A stretch of 43,651 nt of DNA from Timburyella sp030842085 (lineage in GTDB: Bacteria; Bacillota; Clostridia; Oscillospirales; Acutalibacteraceae), in the NCBI GenBank assembly GCA_030842085.1, contig JAUUSE010000012.1:1-43651 (forward strand), given 5' to 3'. Shown here piece by piece: positions 35,400-43,651 of the stretch (within the stretch, counting starts at the first letter, position 1; the number at the start of each line of letters is the position of its first letter). The position numbers and the translations under genes were made by a program. The notes under the pieces are model-generated. The model was not told where the DNA came from and searched no databases. It saw only the letters and a program-made list of their open reading frames with translations.

Positions 35400-36476
35400 A
35401 TGATGTCGGACAGAATAAGCAAACTGATGAATTTTATCCAGCACGGCACCGACGCTGTAATAATATATACTGCTGCCAACAGATTTTATTTTACCGGCTT
35501 TATGTCGTCGGACGGAGTATTAGTCGTAACTAAAAACCGAGCTGTGTATTTCTTAGACGGGCGGTACTACGGCGCTGCCGGAGAGCGCGTGTCTTACGGA
35601 ATTGAGCCCATACTCCTCACAAGCCTTAAAACGCAGCTTGCACATATAATGTATGATTTAGGCGTAGAAAACATCATGCTTGAAACAGGCATAACAGTGT
35701 CGAACTTTGAGCGCTTTAAGAGCATTTTAAGCGGTATGAGCGTAAGTGCGTCGCCGCAGCTGGATACACTTATATCCAGCATGCGCGCTGTTAAGTCAGA
35801 GCTGGAGGCCGAACAAATAGAAAAGGCTCAGCGCATTACAGAGAAGGGCTTTGAGGGAATTTTAAGCTTCATAAAGCCGGGAGTAACAGAAAAAGAAATA
35901 AAAGCCGAGCTGGAATATATCATGATGAAAAACGGCGCCGACGCCACCGCGTTTGATACAATAGCCGCAGCTGGTCCAAACAGCGCCGTGCCGCATGCTG
36001 TGCCGGGAGATTATAAAGTAAAGAACGGCGACTTTTTAGTTATGGACTTTGCGGCGCGTCTTAACGGATATGATTCAGATATGACGCGTACCGTGTGCAT
36101 AGGCAAGCCGGCCGATGAAATGGTAAAGGTGTACAATACTGTGCTTGAGGCGCAGGAAGCGGCAATATCGGCGGTACGCGCGGGAGTAACGGCGCAAGAA
36201 GTGGATGCTGCTGCGAGAAATATAATAAAGGCAGCGGGTTACGGCGACTATTTTACGCACAGCACGGGCCACGGCGTGGGCATAGACATACACGAGGCGC
36301 CGACAGTTTCGCATCTGGCGCAAAAAGAGCTTGAAGCTGGCAATGTCATAACGATAGAGCCGGGCATATACTTAGATGGAAAATTTGGCGTCAGGATAGA
36401 AGATATGGTTTATGTGACCGACACCGGATGCAAAAATTTTACCAATGCTAAAAAGGAGCTTATAATTATAGATTAG
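35400..36476 (+). CDS. M24 aminopeptidase (Xaa-Pro aminopeptidase type)
   Basis: 358 residues with an N-terminal creatinase-like domain (1-125) and a C-terminal pita-bread domain. Metal ligands are the two aspartates in MDFAARLNGYDSDMTRT, His in STGHGVGIDIHEAP, Glu in TIEPGIY and Glu in GVRIEDMV. It releases N-terminal residues, preferring a second-position proline. It begins two bases after the aroQ stop, with GAGGT as ribosome binding site; the ATG at 35400 or 35403 is possible. Confidence 0.93.
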   Translation: MMSDRISKLMNFIQHGTDAVIIYTAANRFYFTGFMSSDGVLVVTKNRAVYFLDGRYYGAAGERVSYGIEPILLTSLKTQLAHIMYDLGVENIMLETGITVSNFERFKSILSGMSVSASPQLDTLISSMRAVKSELEAEQIEKAQRITEKGFEGILSFIKPGVTEKEIKAELEYIMMKNGADATAFDTIAAAGPNSAVPHAVPGDYKVKNGDFLVMDFAARLNGYDSDMTRTVCIGKPADEMVKVYNTVLEAQEAAISAVRAGVTAQEVDAAARNIIKAAGYGDYFTHSTGHGVGIDIHEAPTVSHLAQKELEAGNVITIEPGIYLDGKFGVRIEDMVYVTDTGCKNFTNAKKELIIID

Positions 36477-36696
36477 CAGCGGTTATCGGTATAGCGGCAT
36501 AAATGGCAATTGCGGGGTTGCACGTAAAAATATTTTAATAATTAATGCGCCATAATATGACAAAATAAAGTAAAATTTACAAGGCGCGCAAAATATGTGA
36601 AATAATACTTGAAATTGCAGGGCGCATGTTATAAACTAATATGTGAGCAAAATGATAATAAACCGCCGCAGGTGCGGCAGATAGGATGGATAATTT

Positions 36697-37254
36697 ATGA
36701 TTTCAGCAGGAGATTTCAGGAACGGCGTAACATTTGAAATGGACGGCAGCGTATGGCAGATAGTAGAATTCCAGCACGTAAAGCCGGGAAAAGGCGCGGC
36801 GTTTGTAAGAACAAAGATACGCGACGTTATAAACGGCACCGTTATTGAAAAGACGTTTAACCCGACCGAAAAATTCCCTACCGCATTTATAGAGAGAAAG
36901 GACATGGAATATTCTTACTCAGACGGCGATTTATATTATTTCATGGACGGCGAGACATATGAGCTTATACCGATAAACAAGTCAGAGCTAAGCGATAATT
37001 TTAAATTTGTAAAAGAGAATATGACCTGTAAGGTCCTTTCTTATAAAGGCAAGGTATTCGGCGTAGAGCCTCCTGTATTTGTAGAGCTGCAGATTACCCA
37101 GACCGACCCTGGCTTTAAGGGAGACACCGCGACAAACACTACAAAGCCGGCTACGCTTGAAACGGGAGCGGAGATACGTGTTCCGCTGTTTATCAACGAG
37201 GGCGATATGATACGTGTAGATACACGCACGGGCGAATATTTAGAGCGTGCGTAA
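36697..37254 (+). CDS. efp: elongation factor P
   Basis: 185 residues; relieves ribosomes stalled on polyproline. The N-terminal domain carries the loop lysine in VKPGKGAAFVRTK (Lys32), and the C-terminus has TDPGFKGDTATNTTKPATLETG and VDTRTGEYLERA. TAGGATGG precedes the ATG. It follows the M24 gene after a 220-base gap and is followed by the CD1247-domain gene. Confidence 0.97.
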   Translation: MISAGDFRNGVTFEMDGSVWQIVEFQHVKPGKGAAFVRTKIRDVINGTVIEKTFNPTEKFPTAFIERKDMEYSYSDGDLYYFMDGETYELIPINKSELSDNFKFVKENMTCKVLSYKGKVFGVEPPVFVELQITQTDPGFKGDTATNTTKPATLETGAEIRVPLFINEGDMIRVDTRTGEYLERA

Positions 37255-37317
37255 ATATAATATTAAAGGTTAAAAGTCGAATGTTTGTGCCGGGAGATCG
37301 GCAGAGAGGAGACGAAA

Positions 37318-37752
37318 ATGTCAATATCAGATAAGGTAGCATATATAAAGGGCTTGGCTGACGGGCTTGTACTTGACGAGAACAATAAGCAGGATAAGCT
37401 TATCAAGGCGATAATCGACGCATTGGACGATATAGCAGCCGAGATAAATTATCTTGAGGAATCATATGACGACCTATGTGAGCAGGTAGATGCCGTTGAC
37501 GAGGATCTTTCTAATTTAGAGGATGACGTATACGGTGAAGACGAGCTTGACGATGACGATGATATGGATGACGACACATATTATGAGATAGAATGTCCGC
37601 AGTGCCATGAGACACTCTGCATAGATGAGGATATGCTTGACGAAGAGATTACATGTCCTTCCTGCGGCACGAAAATAGAGCTGGAGATATCGGATGACTG
37701 TTGCTGCGGACATGACCATGACTGCAACGAAGCCGACAAGGAAGAGGAATAA
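37318..37752 (+). CDS. CD1247-type acidic protein with zinc ribbon
   Basis: 144 residues starting at the ATG behind AGAGGAG. The first 65 residues are the conserved CD1247 N-terminal helical domain (SDKVAYIKGLADGL, DDIAAEINYLEESYDDL). An acidic run (Asp/Glu, about 75-95) follows, then CPQCHETLCIDEDMLDEEIT and CPSCG, a four-cysteine ribbon, and a Cys/His-rich tail. It is a common neighbour of efp in Clostridia; I do not know its function. Confidence 0.85.
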   Translation: MSISDKVAYIKGLADGLVLDENNKQDKLIKAIIDALDDIAAEINYLEESYDDLCEQVDAVDEDLSNLEDDVYGEDELDDDDDMDDDTYYEIECPQCHETLCIDEDMLDEEITCPSCGTKIELEISDDCCCGHDHDCNEADKEEE

Positions 37753-37818
37753 TTTTCCAACATCGCAGGCTTTGCCGACTTGGTTAAAAGTAAGGTAAAA
37801 CGAAAATTAAACACGCAT

Positions 37819-37850
37819 AATGGCTCTGTGGATGTCCGCAGGGCCATTTT
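37819..37850 (+). terminator. terminator after the efp / CD1247 pair
   Basis: AATGGCTCTGTGGA pairs with TCCGCAGGGCCATT through two G-T pairs, followed by TTTTAA. The stem is long, with a tiny loop. Confidence 0.75.
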
Positions 37851-37974
37851 AAAAACTATAATGCGGTATAAATATTAAATATAAACTTAAATCGATTTTG
37901 CATAACGGATGACAAATCGGCAAATATGTATCATATTTGGCGCGTGAATGTAAATAAATTTAGGAGTGTAGCAG

Positions 37975-38997
37975 TTGCAAAGGATAATATTTACCAGTCA
38001 GGCATCCTCAGCGGAGCTGTGCCTTAATGAAATGAATAAAGCCGGCTTAGCATTCAAATTTGCGGAGTGGCTGGAAAGCGGGGTAGGCGTCATAGAGGCG
38101 GATATGTCCTTTCCAGAGTTTTCTGATGCCGTAAAAAGCTGCGGGCTTATTTTTTTGCGCCATATATGCCCTGCCGACAAAGTAATACGTGCTGATAATA
38201 TAGATACAGACGGCTGCAAAAACAATATTGTTTACGAAATCGTCAGAGAGGTTCAACCATCTCTTAGACACGCGAAGTCGTTTTCGGTACAGGTGCGGCG
38301 TTCGCCATCCGCCGAATGTGATGCCTTAGAGCTTCAGCGAAGCATAGCTGACGGCTTAAAAGAGTCGGGATTTATACTTAGCGTAAATAATCCTGACTAT
38401 ATAATTTCGGTTTATATCTGTAAAGATGTAGTTTATGCCGGAACGTCCAAAGCCGAGGATAATCTAAGCAGTTGGCCGGGTGGGATGCGCAGATATGCTA
38501 TGCTGCCGGAAACGGTGAGCCGGGCGGAATTTAAGCTTTTGGAAGCGCTGGAATATCTCAGCATAGATGTAAGCGGCGGTTATGCGCTTGATTTAGGCGC
38601 GGCGCCCGGCGGCTGGAGCAGAGTGCTTGCGGAAAAGGGCTGTAAAGTCGACGCAGTTGACCCTGCTGAATTAGCAGCTTCGGTCAGTGAAAATAAATTG
38701 GTAACACATTATAAATGCCTTGCGCAGGAGTTTGTCGAGCGTAATTATCAGCAGTATGATATAATAGTCAACGATATGAAAATGGACGTTGTGCAGTCGG
38801 CGGGCATAATAATGGAGTTTAGTGATTACCTTAAGCAGAGTGGTATTGTAATAATGACGTTTAAGCTTATGAAGAAGAACAGAATGCAGGCAATAAATAA
38901 GGGACTGGAAATTTTGAGCTCAAAATATACTTGTATAATGGCAAAACAGCTTTTTAACAATAGATCTGAGATAACCGTTGCATTAAAAAGGAAGTAA
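37975..38997 (+). CDS. RlmM/FtsJ-like RNA methyltransferase
   Basis: 340 residues. The N-terminal half resembles a THUMP region; the C-terminal half is a Rossmann methyltransferase with SRAEFKLLEALE, YALDLGAAPGGWSRVL (S-adenosylmethionine loop), NDMKMD, MTFKLM and SEITVAL. The Lys-Asp-Lys-Glu set of 2'-O-methylases is visible in those motifs, so RlmM-type modification of 23S rRNA is likely but not proven. The start is a TTG, eight bases after AGGAG (37962-37966). Confidence 0.85.
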   Translation: MQRIIFTSQASSAELCLNEMNKAGLAFKFAEWLESGVGVIEADMSFPEFSDAVKSCGLIFLRHICPADKVIRADNIDTDGCKNNIVYEIVREVQPSLRHAKSFSVQVRRSPSAECDALELQRSIADGLKESGFILSVNNPDYIISVYICKDVVYAGTSKAEDNLSSWPGGMRRYAMLPETVSRAEFKLLEALEYLSIDVSGGYALDLGAAPGGWSRVLAEKGCKVDAVDPAELAASVSENKLVTHYKCLAQEFVERNYQQYDIIVNDMKMDVVQSAGIIMEFSDYLKQSGIVIMTFKLMKKNRMQAINKGLEILSSKYTCIMAKQLFNNRSEITVALKRK

Positions 38998-39063
38998 TTG
39001 TAAGTTAATATATTATGCGGTTAATAAGCATAAATATATATAGAAAATAGTCAGTAAAAAACA

Positions 39064-39092
39064 TTGACAAATTATTTAATGGACTATATTAT
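39064..39092 (+). promoter_or_regulatory. tRNA-Gly promoter
   Basis: TTGACA (39064-39069), 17-base spacer, TATTAT (39087-39092). The tRNA begins 21 bases later. Confidence 0.8.
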
Positions 39093-39113
39093 ATAAAGGC
39101 AAAGAAATATATT

Positions 39114-39187
39114 GCGGATGTAGTTTAATGGTAGAACTTCAGCTTCCCAAGCTGATAGCGTGGGTTCGATTCCCATCATCCGCTCCA
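39114..39187 (+). tRNA. tRNA-Gly, anticodon CCC
   Basis: A 74-base gene with encoded CCA. The acceptor stem is GCGGATG/CATCCGC, the D-loop TTTAATGGTAGAA, the anticodon arm TCAGC-TTCCCAA-GCTGA with anticodon CCC (reads GGG), and the T-arm has GGGTTCGATTCCC. It is transcribed alone and followed by a terminator. Confidence 0.97.
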
Positions 39188-39191
39188 CCTG

Positions 39192-39243
39192 ATAAATCCC
39201 ATAAAATCAACGACTATTGGACTTTTTGGGATTTATTTTTTTG
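39192..39243 (+). terminator. terminator after tRNA-Gly
   Basis: ATAAATCCCA (39192-39201) pairs with TGGGATTTAT (39227-39236) around a 25-base loop, then a T-run. Confidence 0.7.
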
Positions 39244-39253
39244 CTATAAATAT

Positions 39254-39300
39254 CACCAATAATCACTTATTTCCACCATTAAATGGTGGGGAAATTGGTG
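39254..39300. repeat. nested inverted repeat behind the tRNA
   Basis: CACCAAT (39254-39260) pairs with ATTGGTG (39294-39300); inside it CCACCATT (39273-39280) pairs with AATGGTGG (39282-39289), separated by one base. There is no T-tail. Nested palindromes beside a tRNA are a common setting for recombinase binding sites, but no integrase gene is in the window. Confidence 0.55.
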
Positions 39301-39312
39301 GAAAGATAAAAT

Positions 39313-39355
39313 AAAAAAGCGGGCAAGATTTGTACTTGCCCGCTTTTTTATTTTT
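39313..39355 (+). terminator. strong terminator-like hairpin
   Basis: AAAAAAGCGGGCAAG (39313-39327) and CTTGCCCGCTTTTTT (39335-39349) form a perfect 15-bp stem with a 7-base loop and a T-rich end. No gene lies directly upstream apart from the tRNA, so it may be a leftover of a lost gene. Confidence 0.85.
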
Positions 39356-39590
39356 ATGCATTGGAAACGCTTTTTATAAATCTACATTATCCTCACTGCT
39401 TTATACTATTTAACAGCGGAAAGTTAAATAAAGAAGTTGTTAACAAAGACGTAAAAATAAAATTTTTTAGACAGAAATATTTTAAAGAATATATTATATA
39501 AATTTTTATATAAAACAAAATACGACATAATATGACAAAAAAATATTATATAATATTAATATTAAATATAAAATAAAGGAAAAAATATAA
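39356..39590. other. AT-rich spacer with possible promoter
   Basis: TAGACA (39468-39473) and TATATT (39490-39495), 16-base spacer, are the best -35/-10 pair I find for the next gene; many AT-rich words make it uncertain. Confidence 0.3.
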
Positions 39591-41045
39591 ATGAAGATGT
39601 TTAAAAAAGCTATTTGTTTTGTCATTATATCAAGTATATTAACAACTTATGCAGCGGCCTATGAAAATGAAAATAATCAGCATATATTTACAGAAGGCAT
39701 AGTACATAAAGAAATCAGATATGATGATTATTTCGGAGATGGGAGTGGCCGCAAAGAAGTATTCAATGTGTTAGAAGTAGATTTCAGTAAAGAAGGAGTT
39801 TCTGCACTAACAACAATCTCAAATAATGCTGCAACTGGTGTCCAGACCCTTGGTGAACAAGCATATGCGGCAATCGAAAGAGGTAAAAACGTGGTCGCGG
39901 GAATAAACTGTGATATGTATGCAATGGACAGTATTTACGGTCCGGGCGTCGGAATTCCCAGCTGTGTAACAATTGTGGATGGAGTAATATACAGCACTCC
40001 TTTATATAAAAACTCCTTTTATAGGCTTCCTGTTTTTACGGTAGATGAAAACAATTCGCCTGATATAAAGTATCTTAGCTTAGACATAACTATCAATATT
40101 GACCGCAATGGTACTCCATATACATATAATACTTGGCTGTTTAATCGTAACTTTGGTACTTCAGATGGCATTATAGTTTTTAACAGCAAAATAAGTAGCG
40201 ATGGAATATTGGAAATTCTTACAAAATCAGAGTCAAATGTAGGAATTGACCTTTCCAAGGCGAGTTTTTTCACTATATCTGGAGTAGAAGGCGCATCTGA
40301 TGCAAAGGCTGGAATAACATATTCTGGCACTATAGAGTCGTGCGAAAAGTACGATGGGAATAACAAATTCAACATTCCTGATGACGGTTTTTTAATAGTT
40401 GATTTAAATTCGAAAATGTATAGTGGAATGTATGCTAAAACAGCAGAAATTACGTTTAATTTAAATGAAGTGGACGATAAGGGCAATATAATTGCTCCAG
40501 CGAATAATATAGTTCAGTCGGTTGGTGCATATAATTGGATAGTAAAGGACGGTATAGCCCAAACAATCGAAATGTATGAAGAAGCACATTTTCCGGCAAT
40601 AGACCGTCTTGTAACGGCAAGTCCTGCCCGTACAGGCATAGGCATAAAGGCGGATGGAACGGTGGTAGCAGCGACTGTTGATGTGCGTGTGTGGGAAAGC
40701 GACGGCATGACAATGGAGGAATGGGGCGAGTTTTTTAAATCTCTCGGTTGTGTAGAGGCGGTAAATTTTGACGGCGGCGGATCAACCGAAATGGTAGCGA
40801 TAGGTGATAACAGCAAGCATATAATAACAGTAAATAAACCGTCAAACAACGAGAGCCGTGAAATATCTACTGGGCTTTTGTTTACGGCGGATAATGTCAG
40901 GCTTAAAGGCATAACTCAGCCGATAATACAGCCGAGAACACTTATGATAATAATTGCAACGGTCGTAATAGCTGTGCCGGTAGGTACCGCCAGTGTTGTT
41001 ATAATAGTGCGGCAGAGAAGGAGGAGTAAAAATTTAAGCAAATAA
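39591..41045 (+). CDS. surface-anchored phosphodiester glycosidase family protein (NAGPA domain)
   Basis: 484 residues with a signal peptide (about 1-23, ending AAA), an extracellular domain and a C-terminal membrane helix (about 445-468) followed by a basic tail RQRRRSKNLSK, so the protein should be a single-pass surface protein. The core VEAVNFDGGGSTEMV (Asp394 region) and the ARTGIGIKADGTVV stretch are hallmarks of the NAGPA/phosphodiester glycosidase domain, which cleaves sugar-1-phosphate diesters, often in wall or capsule polymers. AAAGGA precedes the ATG. The gene is AT-richer than the housekeeping part of the window. Confidence 0.85.
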   Translation: MKMFKKAICFVIISSILTTYAAAYENENNQHIFTEGIVHKEIRYDDYFGDGSGRKEVFNVLEVDFSKEGVSALTTISNNAATGVQTLGEQAYAAIERGKNVVAGINCDMYAMDSIYGPGVGIPSCVTIVDGVIYSTPLYKNSFYRLPVFTVDENNSPDIKYLSLDITINIDRNGTPYTYNTWLFNRNFGTSDGIIVFNSKISSDGILEILTKSESNVGIDLSKASFFTISGVEGASDAKAGITYSGTIESCEKYDGNNKFNIPDDGFLIVDLNSKMYSGMYAKTAEITFNLNEVDDKGNIIAPANNIVQSVGAYNWIVKDGIAQTIEMYEEAHFPAIDRLVTASPARTGIGIKADGTVVAATVDVRVWESDGMTMEEWGEFFKSLGCVEAVNFDGGGSTEMVAIGDNSKHIITVNKPSNNESREISTGLLFTADNVRLKGITQPIIQPRTLMIIIATVVIAVPVGTASVVIIVRQRRRSKNLSK

Positions 41046-41091
41046 AAACGGGGTGCCAAATAAATATTGCATAAAAGAAAGGAATTTTAAA

Positions 41092-42675
41092 ATGAAGAAG
41101 TCAATTGTTAAAGCATTGTGCTGTACGCTGGTTTTTGGCATAAGCGTAACCACACTCAGCATAATGAATTCAAGTCTCACGGCTCTTGCTATGGAGCCAA
41201 GAGATTATTCCGTTGAAAGTGATAAAGAATTAATTAAGTATGTAAAAGAAAACAAGAATAAAATTGATATCAACATAATTGGAGATTTGGGTATCAGTAA
41301 TAATATTGAATTCCAGCTACCTGCGGAAGACTCTTTAGATCAGATGCAAAATTCAAGACAAAATGTCGATAACATAAGTAATGAAGTACCTGAAAATGCA
41401 TCCACTGATTCTTTTATTGTTACTGAAGATGTAAAAATAGATGGCATAAAAACAAACCAAGATATAGACAAAATAAATTTAAAGCAAAAGGTCACAAATG
41501 ATCAGACAAAAGCTATAATAGTAGCAGATGATAAAATAGTGGACTTTTTTTCTGATGAAAATCTGGAAAAAATAAATGAAGCAATGACAAAAGGATATTC
41601 TATTCTGTTTGAATCATATAATATGGATGAAATTCAAAGTGTTTTTCATAAGCTTGGAATAGAAGAGTTTTTACAAAAAGCAGAAAATGAAAATGACGAA
41701 AGTTCAGATTTAATTTATCAGTATAACAATGGCCTTTTGACAGATGAAGGACTACCAGAATATGAGGGTGAATTCGATCCTACCATTATAGTTCCTTATG
41801 GGGCTTATATAGTGAAAAACATGTCTGGAGAATATCTTTATGGGACATTTTCACGAAATATTGACTATAAAGGTAATATGGATACTTTGGTAAAAGACGC
41901 CTTGCAGGTTCGTGAAGAATATACCTATTATTTAGATGAAAATAAAGTTAGGCAAAAAGATAATGTCAATTTAACAGCAAGTGCAGCAGAATATTATAAT
42001 ATTGAGTTAGAAAATTGGTATATAACTATAAACGATATATCTTCATATGCTCGTTTTTATGCCAAAGACAATAAAACTGAAATTGCACAAGTCGGAGAAT
42101 TTTACACATATGGATATTCGAAGGACACTGCTGGCCGTACCGCATTTTTAAATATTTCACGCTTTATAACAAAACCTCTTAATGAAGATATACAAACATT
42201 AAGCGTATACTATGAAAATGTAAATCATAATGGTTCAAACTTTGAATTTGTATCTCATGGTCCACAATTGCAGCCCAGTACAACCACAGTTACTATGGGT
42301 TGGAATAGTGATTTAGGAGTGAATGCCAATTTCTCACCTAATAATGTAGGAGCTGGAATATCTGCAGGGATTGGATTTAACATTAGTTATTCATTCCAAG
42401 TATCTGATGTTACAGTTACAAACCCTAATACAATATATCCTGACGTAGCTACTGTTGACTTCGAATATGATACAGATAGCACAATAGCTAAGCAGCAGTC
42501 AGAACAAATATGTTATAGCGTAGCAAGGTCAAAAGGGGCTAACAACGATAGCTTTACACACTCAAGAAGAAATGTCTGGAGATTTGATGAGGACTTTTGG
42601 TTTTTAGGTATCCATTCTCATTATATACAAGACAAATCATATACGCAGTATGTTCATTCAAACTGCAATTTTTAG
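41092..42675 (+). CDS. large secreted protein of unknown family, possible beta-pore-former
   Basis: I start at the ATG at 41092 behind AAAGGAA; an upstream ATG in frame would hide the signal peptide. That gives 527 residues: a signal peptide (about 1-33), an alpha/beta region (about 35-225), a middle domain (about 235-390) also found in the broken copy at 43164, and a C-terminal beta-rich part with a Gly/Asn-rich alternating stretch (GAGISAGIGFNISYSFQV, about 418-436). Such amphipathic, glycine-rich hairpins occur in beta-barrel pore-forming toxins, but I cannot assign a family. It is followed by a small membrane protein after 18 bases. Confidence 0.85.
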   Translation: MKKSIVKALCCTLVFGISVTTLSIMNSSLTALAMEPRDYSVESDKELIKYVKENKNKIDINIIGDLGISNNIEFQLPAEDSLDQMQNSRQNVDNISNEVPENASTDSFIVTEDVKIDGIKTNQDIDKINLKQKVTNDQTKAIIVADDKIVDFFSDENLEKINEAMTKGYSILFESYNMDEIQSVFHKLGIEEFLQKAENENDESSDLIYQYNNGLLTDEGLPEYEGEFDPTIIVPYGAYIVKNMSGEYLYGTFSRNIDYKGNMDTLVKDALQVREEYTYYLDENKVRQKDNVNLTASAAEYYNIELENWYITINDISSYARFYAKDNKTEIAQVGEFYTYGYSKDTAGRTAFLNISRFITKPLNEDIQTLSVYYENVNHNGSNFEFVSHGPQLQPSTTTVTMGWNSDLGVNANFSPNNVGAGISAGIGFNISYSFQVSDVTVTNPNTIYPDVATVDFEYDTDSTIAKQQSEQICYSVARSKGANNDSFTHSRRNVWRFDEDFWFLGIHSHYIQDKSYTQYVHSNCNF

Positions 42676-42693
42676 CTGAAAGAAGGTATTAAA

Positions 42694-42984
42694 TTGAACC
42701 AGCGAACAGTCATAGGCGGATTTTTATCAATAACAGGCGCAATAATAATGGGGATTTTTTCATATATTATGATGTCTTGTTTTTCAGATAATAATATAAA
42801 ATCTATATGGTCATTGTTTGAGAGTCCGTCGATAGATTTAAATCCTCGTATAGCGGGAATAATATTACTCTTGGCAGTTATTGCAGGAATAATTCTGACG
42901 GTTATAGGGATACGGCTTTTGCTAATTGAACTGTCGAAAAGCAAAAAGGAAGATTTTAAAGGGAATAATATTGAGAAAAAATAA
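42694..42984 (+). CDS. small two-helix membrane protein
   Basis: 96 residues, TTG start behind AGAAGG. Helices at about 7-30 and 52-77, with a charged C-terminus (KSKKEDFKGNNIEKK). No family recognised. It is in the same transcript as the secreted protein and ends at a terminator. A membrane partner or immunity protein is possible but is only a guess from position. Confidence 0.75.
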   Translation: MNQRTVIGGFLSITGAIIMGIFSYIMMSCFSDNNIKSIWSLFESPSIDLNPRIAGIILLLAVIAGIILTVIGIRLLLIELSKSKKEDFKGNNIEKK

Positions 42985-42998
42985 TATATTAATTATTC

Positions 42999-43031
42999 AA
43001 AATTCTCCCGGCGATTTGCTGGGAGAATTTT
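42999..43031 (+). terminator. terminator after the small membrane protein
   Basis: AAAATTCTCCC (42999-43009) and GGGAGAATTTT (43021-43031) form a perfect 11-bp stem. Confidence 0.85.
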
Positions 43032-43132
43032 ATATGTCATAAAATTTAATACTTAAGCATGAATTAAATAATATTACCGGTTGTAACTGTTTATTTTCAT
43101 TCAACGATTTACAAAAAATCTACAAAATAATA

Positions 43133-43161
43133 TAGACAAATCAAGCTATTATTAGTATAAT
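43133..43161 (+). promoter_or_regulatory. promoter in front of the truncated copy
   Basis: TAGACA (43133-43138), 17-base spacer, TATAAT (43156-43161). The open frame begins right behind it but without a usable start codon or ribosome binding site. Confidence 0.55.
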
Positions 43162-43163
43162 AA

Positions 43164-43651
43164 ACATATATTTTTGAAAATTTACTGTGGTATGTTGACT
43201 TGGGAGAAGCGCAAACTTATGCGGCCTATGTCATAAAGAACACGAGCGTCGACTATTTTATGGGCACCTTAACAACTAATTCGCCTACAGAGGAGAATAT
43301 TTCTAATGGAATTATAAAGAGCATGGTCAATAATAGGAATCTCTATTCTTCTTATAAGGATTATACTGCTAACAGCAGTGTAGAAAATGAAATTCAGACC
43401 ATGTCGGCGCCAAGCTCTGCATGGATATATAATGGCATGAAAGATTGCTACAAAAGCACCGACTGGTATAATGGCGATACATATCTTATTACAACGCAAA
43501 GCTACACATCATATGGATATATGTATGATGAAGGCAGCAGAAAAAACTATTACCTTTTATATACTGATTATATTATACAGGCTAATTCCAAAGTAGGCAT
43601 GGATGAATTAGGCTTTCTAAATACAAGTTTAAGTGATGACAGCATAACTAT
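43164..43651 (+). pseudogene. 5'-truncated paralogue of the secreted protein, runs off the window
   Basis: One frame stays open from 43164 to the window end (about 162 codons). Its text AYVIKNTSVDYFMGTL lines up with AYIVKNMSGEYLYGTF of the secreted protein (from about residue 238), and the similarity goes on through the middle domain (YNGMKDCYKSTDWYNGD, YLLYTDYIIQANSKVG). The first ~225 residues, including the signal peptide, are missing, and the DNA where they should be holds a terminator and a promoter. So the copy was cut at its 5' end, not frameshifted. The 3' end is not visible. Confidence 0.75.

Noticed and set aside
1..43651. CRISPR array, IS element or prophage
   Set aside because: No regularly spaced short repeats, no transposase or integrase motif and no phage structural gene seen in the window.

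Overview
The window looks like a chromosomal segment of a low-to-mid GC Firmicute of class Clostridia, probably an uncultured gut relative of the Oscillospirales. The reasons are gene content and order (efp followed by a CD1247-domain protein, nadD-yqeK-LCP-rsfS, topA-trmFO, rnc-smc-ftsY), an M-box in front of a Mg2+ P-type ATPase, frequent use of the ATA isoleucine codon, and strong AGGAGG-type ribosome binding sites with several TTG or GTG starts. The taxonomy is inference; no rRNA gene is present.

Layout. 1-4.8 kb: a small lipoprotein gene (minus strand), then a consensus promoter, an M-box Mg2+ riboswitch with its terminator, a long leader with a second possible promoter and a 29-codon ORF, and mgtA. 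4.8-6.5 kb: a terminator, an uncertain small ORF and mtaB, both on the minus strand. 6.5-8.4 kb: an operon of an HPr-like protein without the phospho-histidine, a VanY-type carboxypeptidase and BioY. 8.5-9.9 kb: the infC-rpmI-rplT operon with a structured leader and an apparent AUA start for infC. 10.4-19.5 kb: a TrmH-type rRNA/tRNA methylase, dprA, topA, trmFO, plsX, rnc and an Elp3-like radical SAM gene. 19.8-24.4 kb: smc and ftsY. 24.8-28.5 kb: rdgB, yhbY, nadD, yqeK, an LCP wall-polymer ligase and rsfS. 29.1-31.9 kb: leuS and rpsU. 32.1-33.0 kb: a YitT-family membrane protein (minus strand). 33.3-39.0 kb: yqeG, an endonuclease IV-like TIM barrel gene, aroQ, an M24 aminopeptidase, efp, a CD1247-domain gene and an RlmM/FtsJ-like methylase. 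39.1 kb to the end: tRNA-Gly(CCC), then visibly AT-richer DNA with a membrane-anchored phosphodiester glycosidase, a secreted protein of unknown family, a two-helix membrane protein and a 5'-truncated copy of the secreted protein that runs off the window.

Most of the window is housekeeping: translation and tRNA modification (infC, rpmI, rplT, mtaB, trmFO, rnc, rsfS, leuS, rpsU, efp, yhbY), chromosome handling (topA, smc, dprA), membrane and wall (plsX, ftsY, vanY, LCP) and metabolite supply (nadD, rdgB, bioY, mgtA, aroQ). The parts most worth a second look are the Mg2+ leader with its internal ORF, the infC leader and start, the Ser46-only HPr-like protein, a pair of diverged ~290-bp repeats each starting at a terminator U-tract, and the accessory-looking region behind the tRNA, where a possible pore-forming secreted protein sits with a small membrane partner and a broken paralogue.
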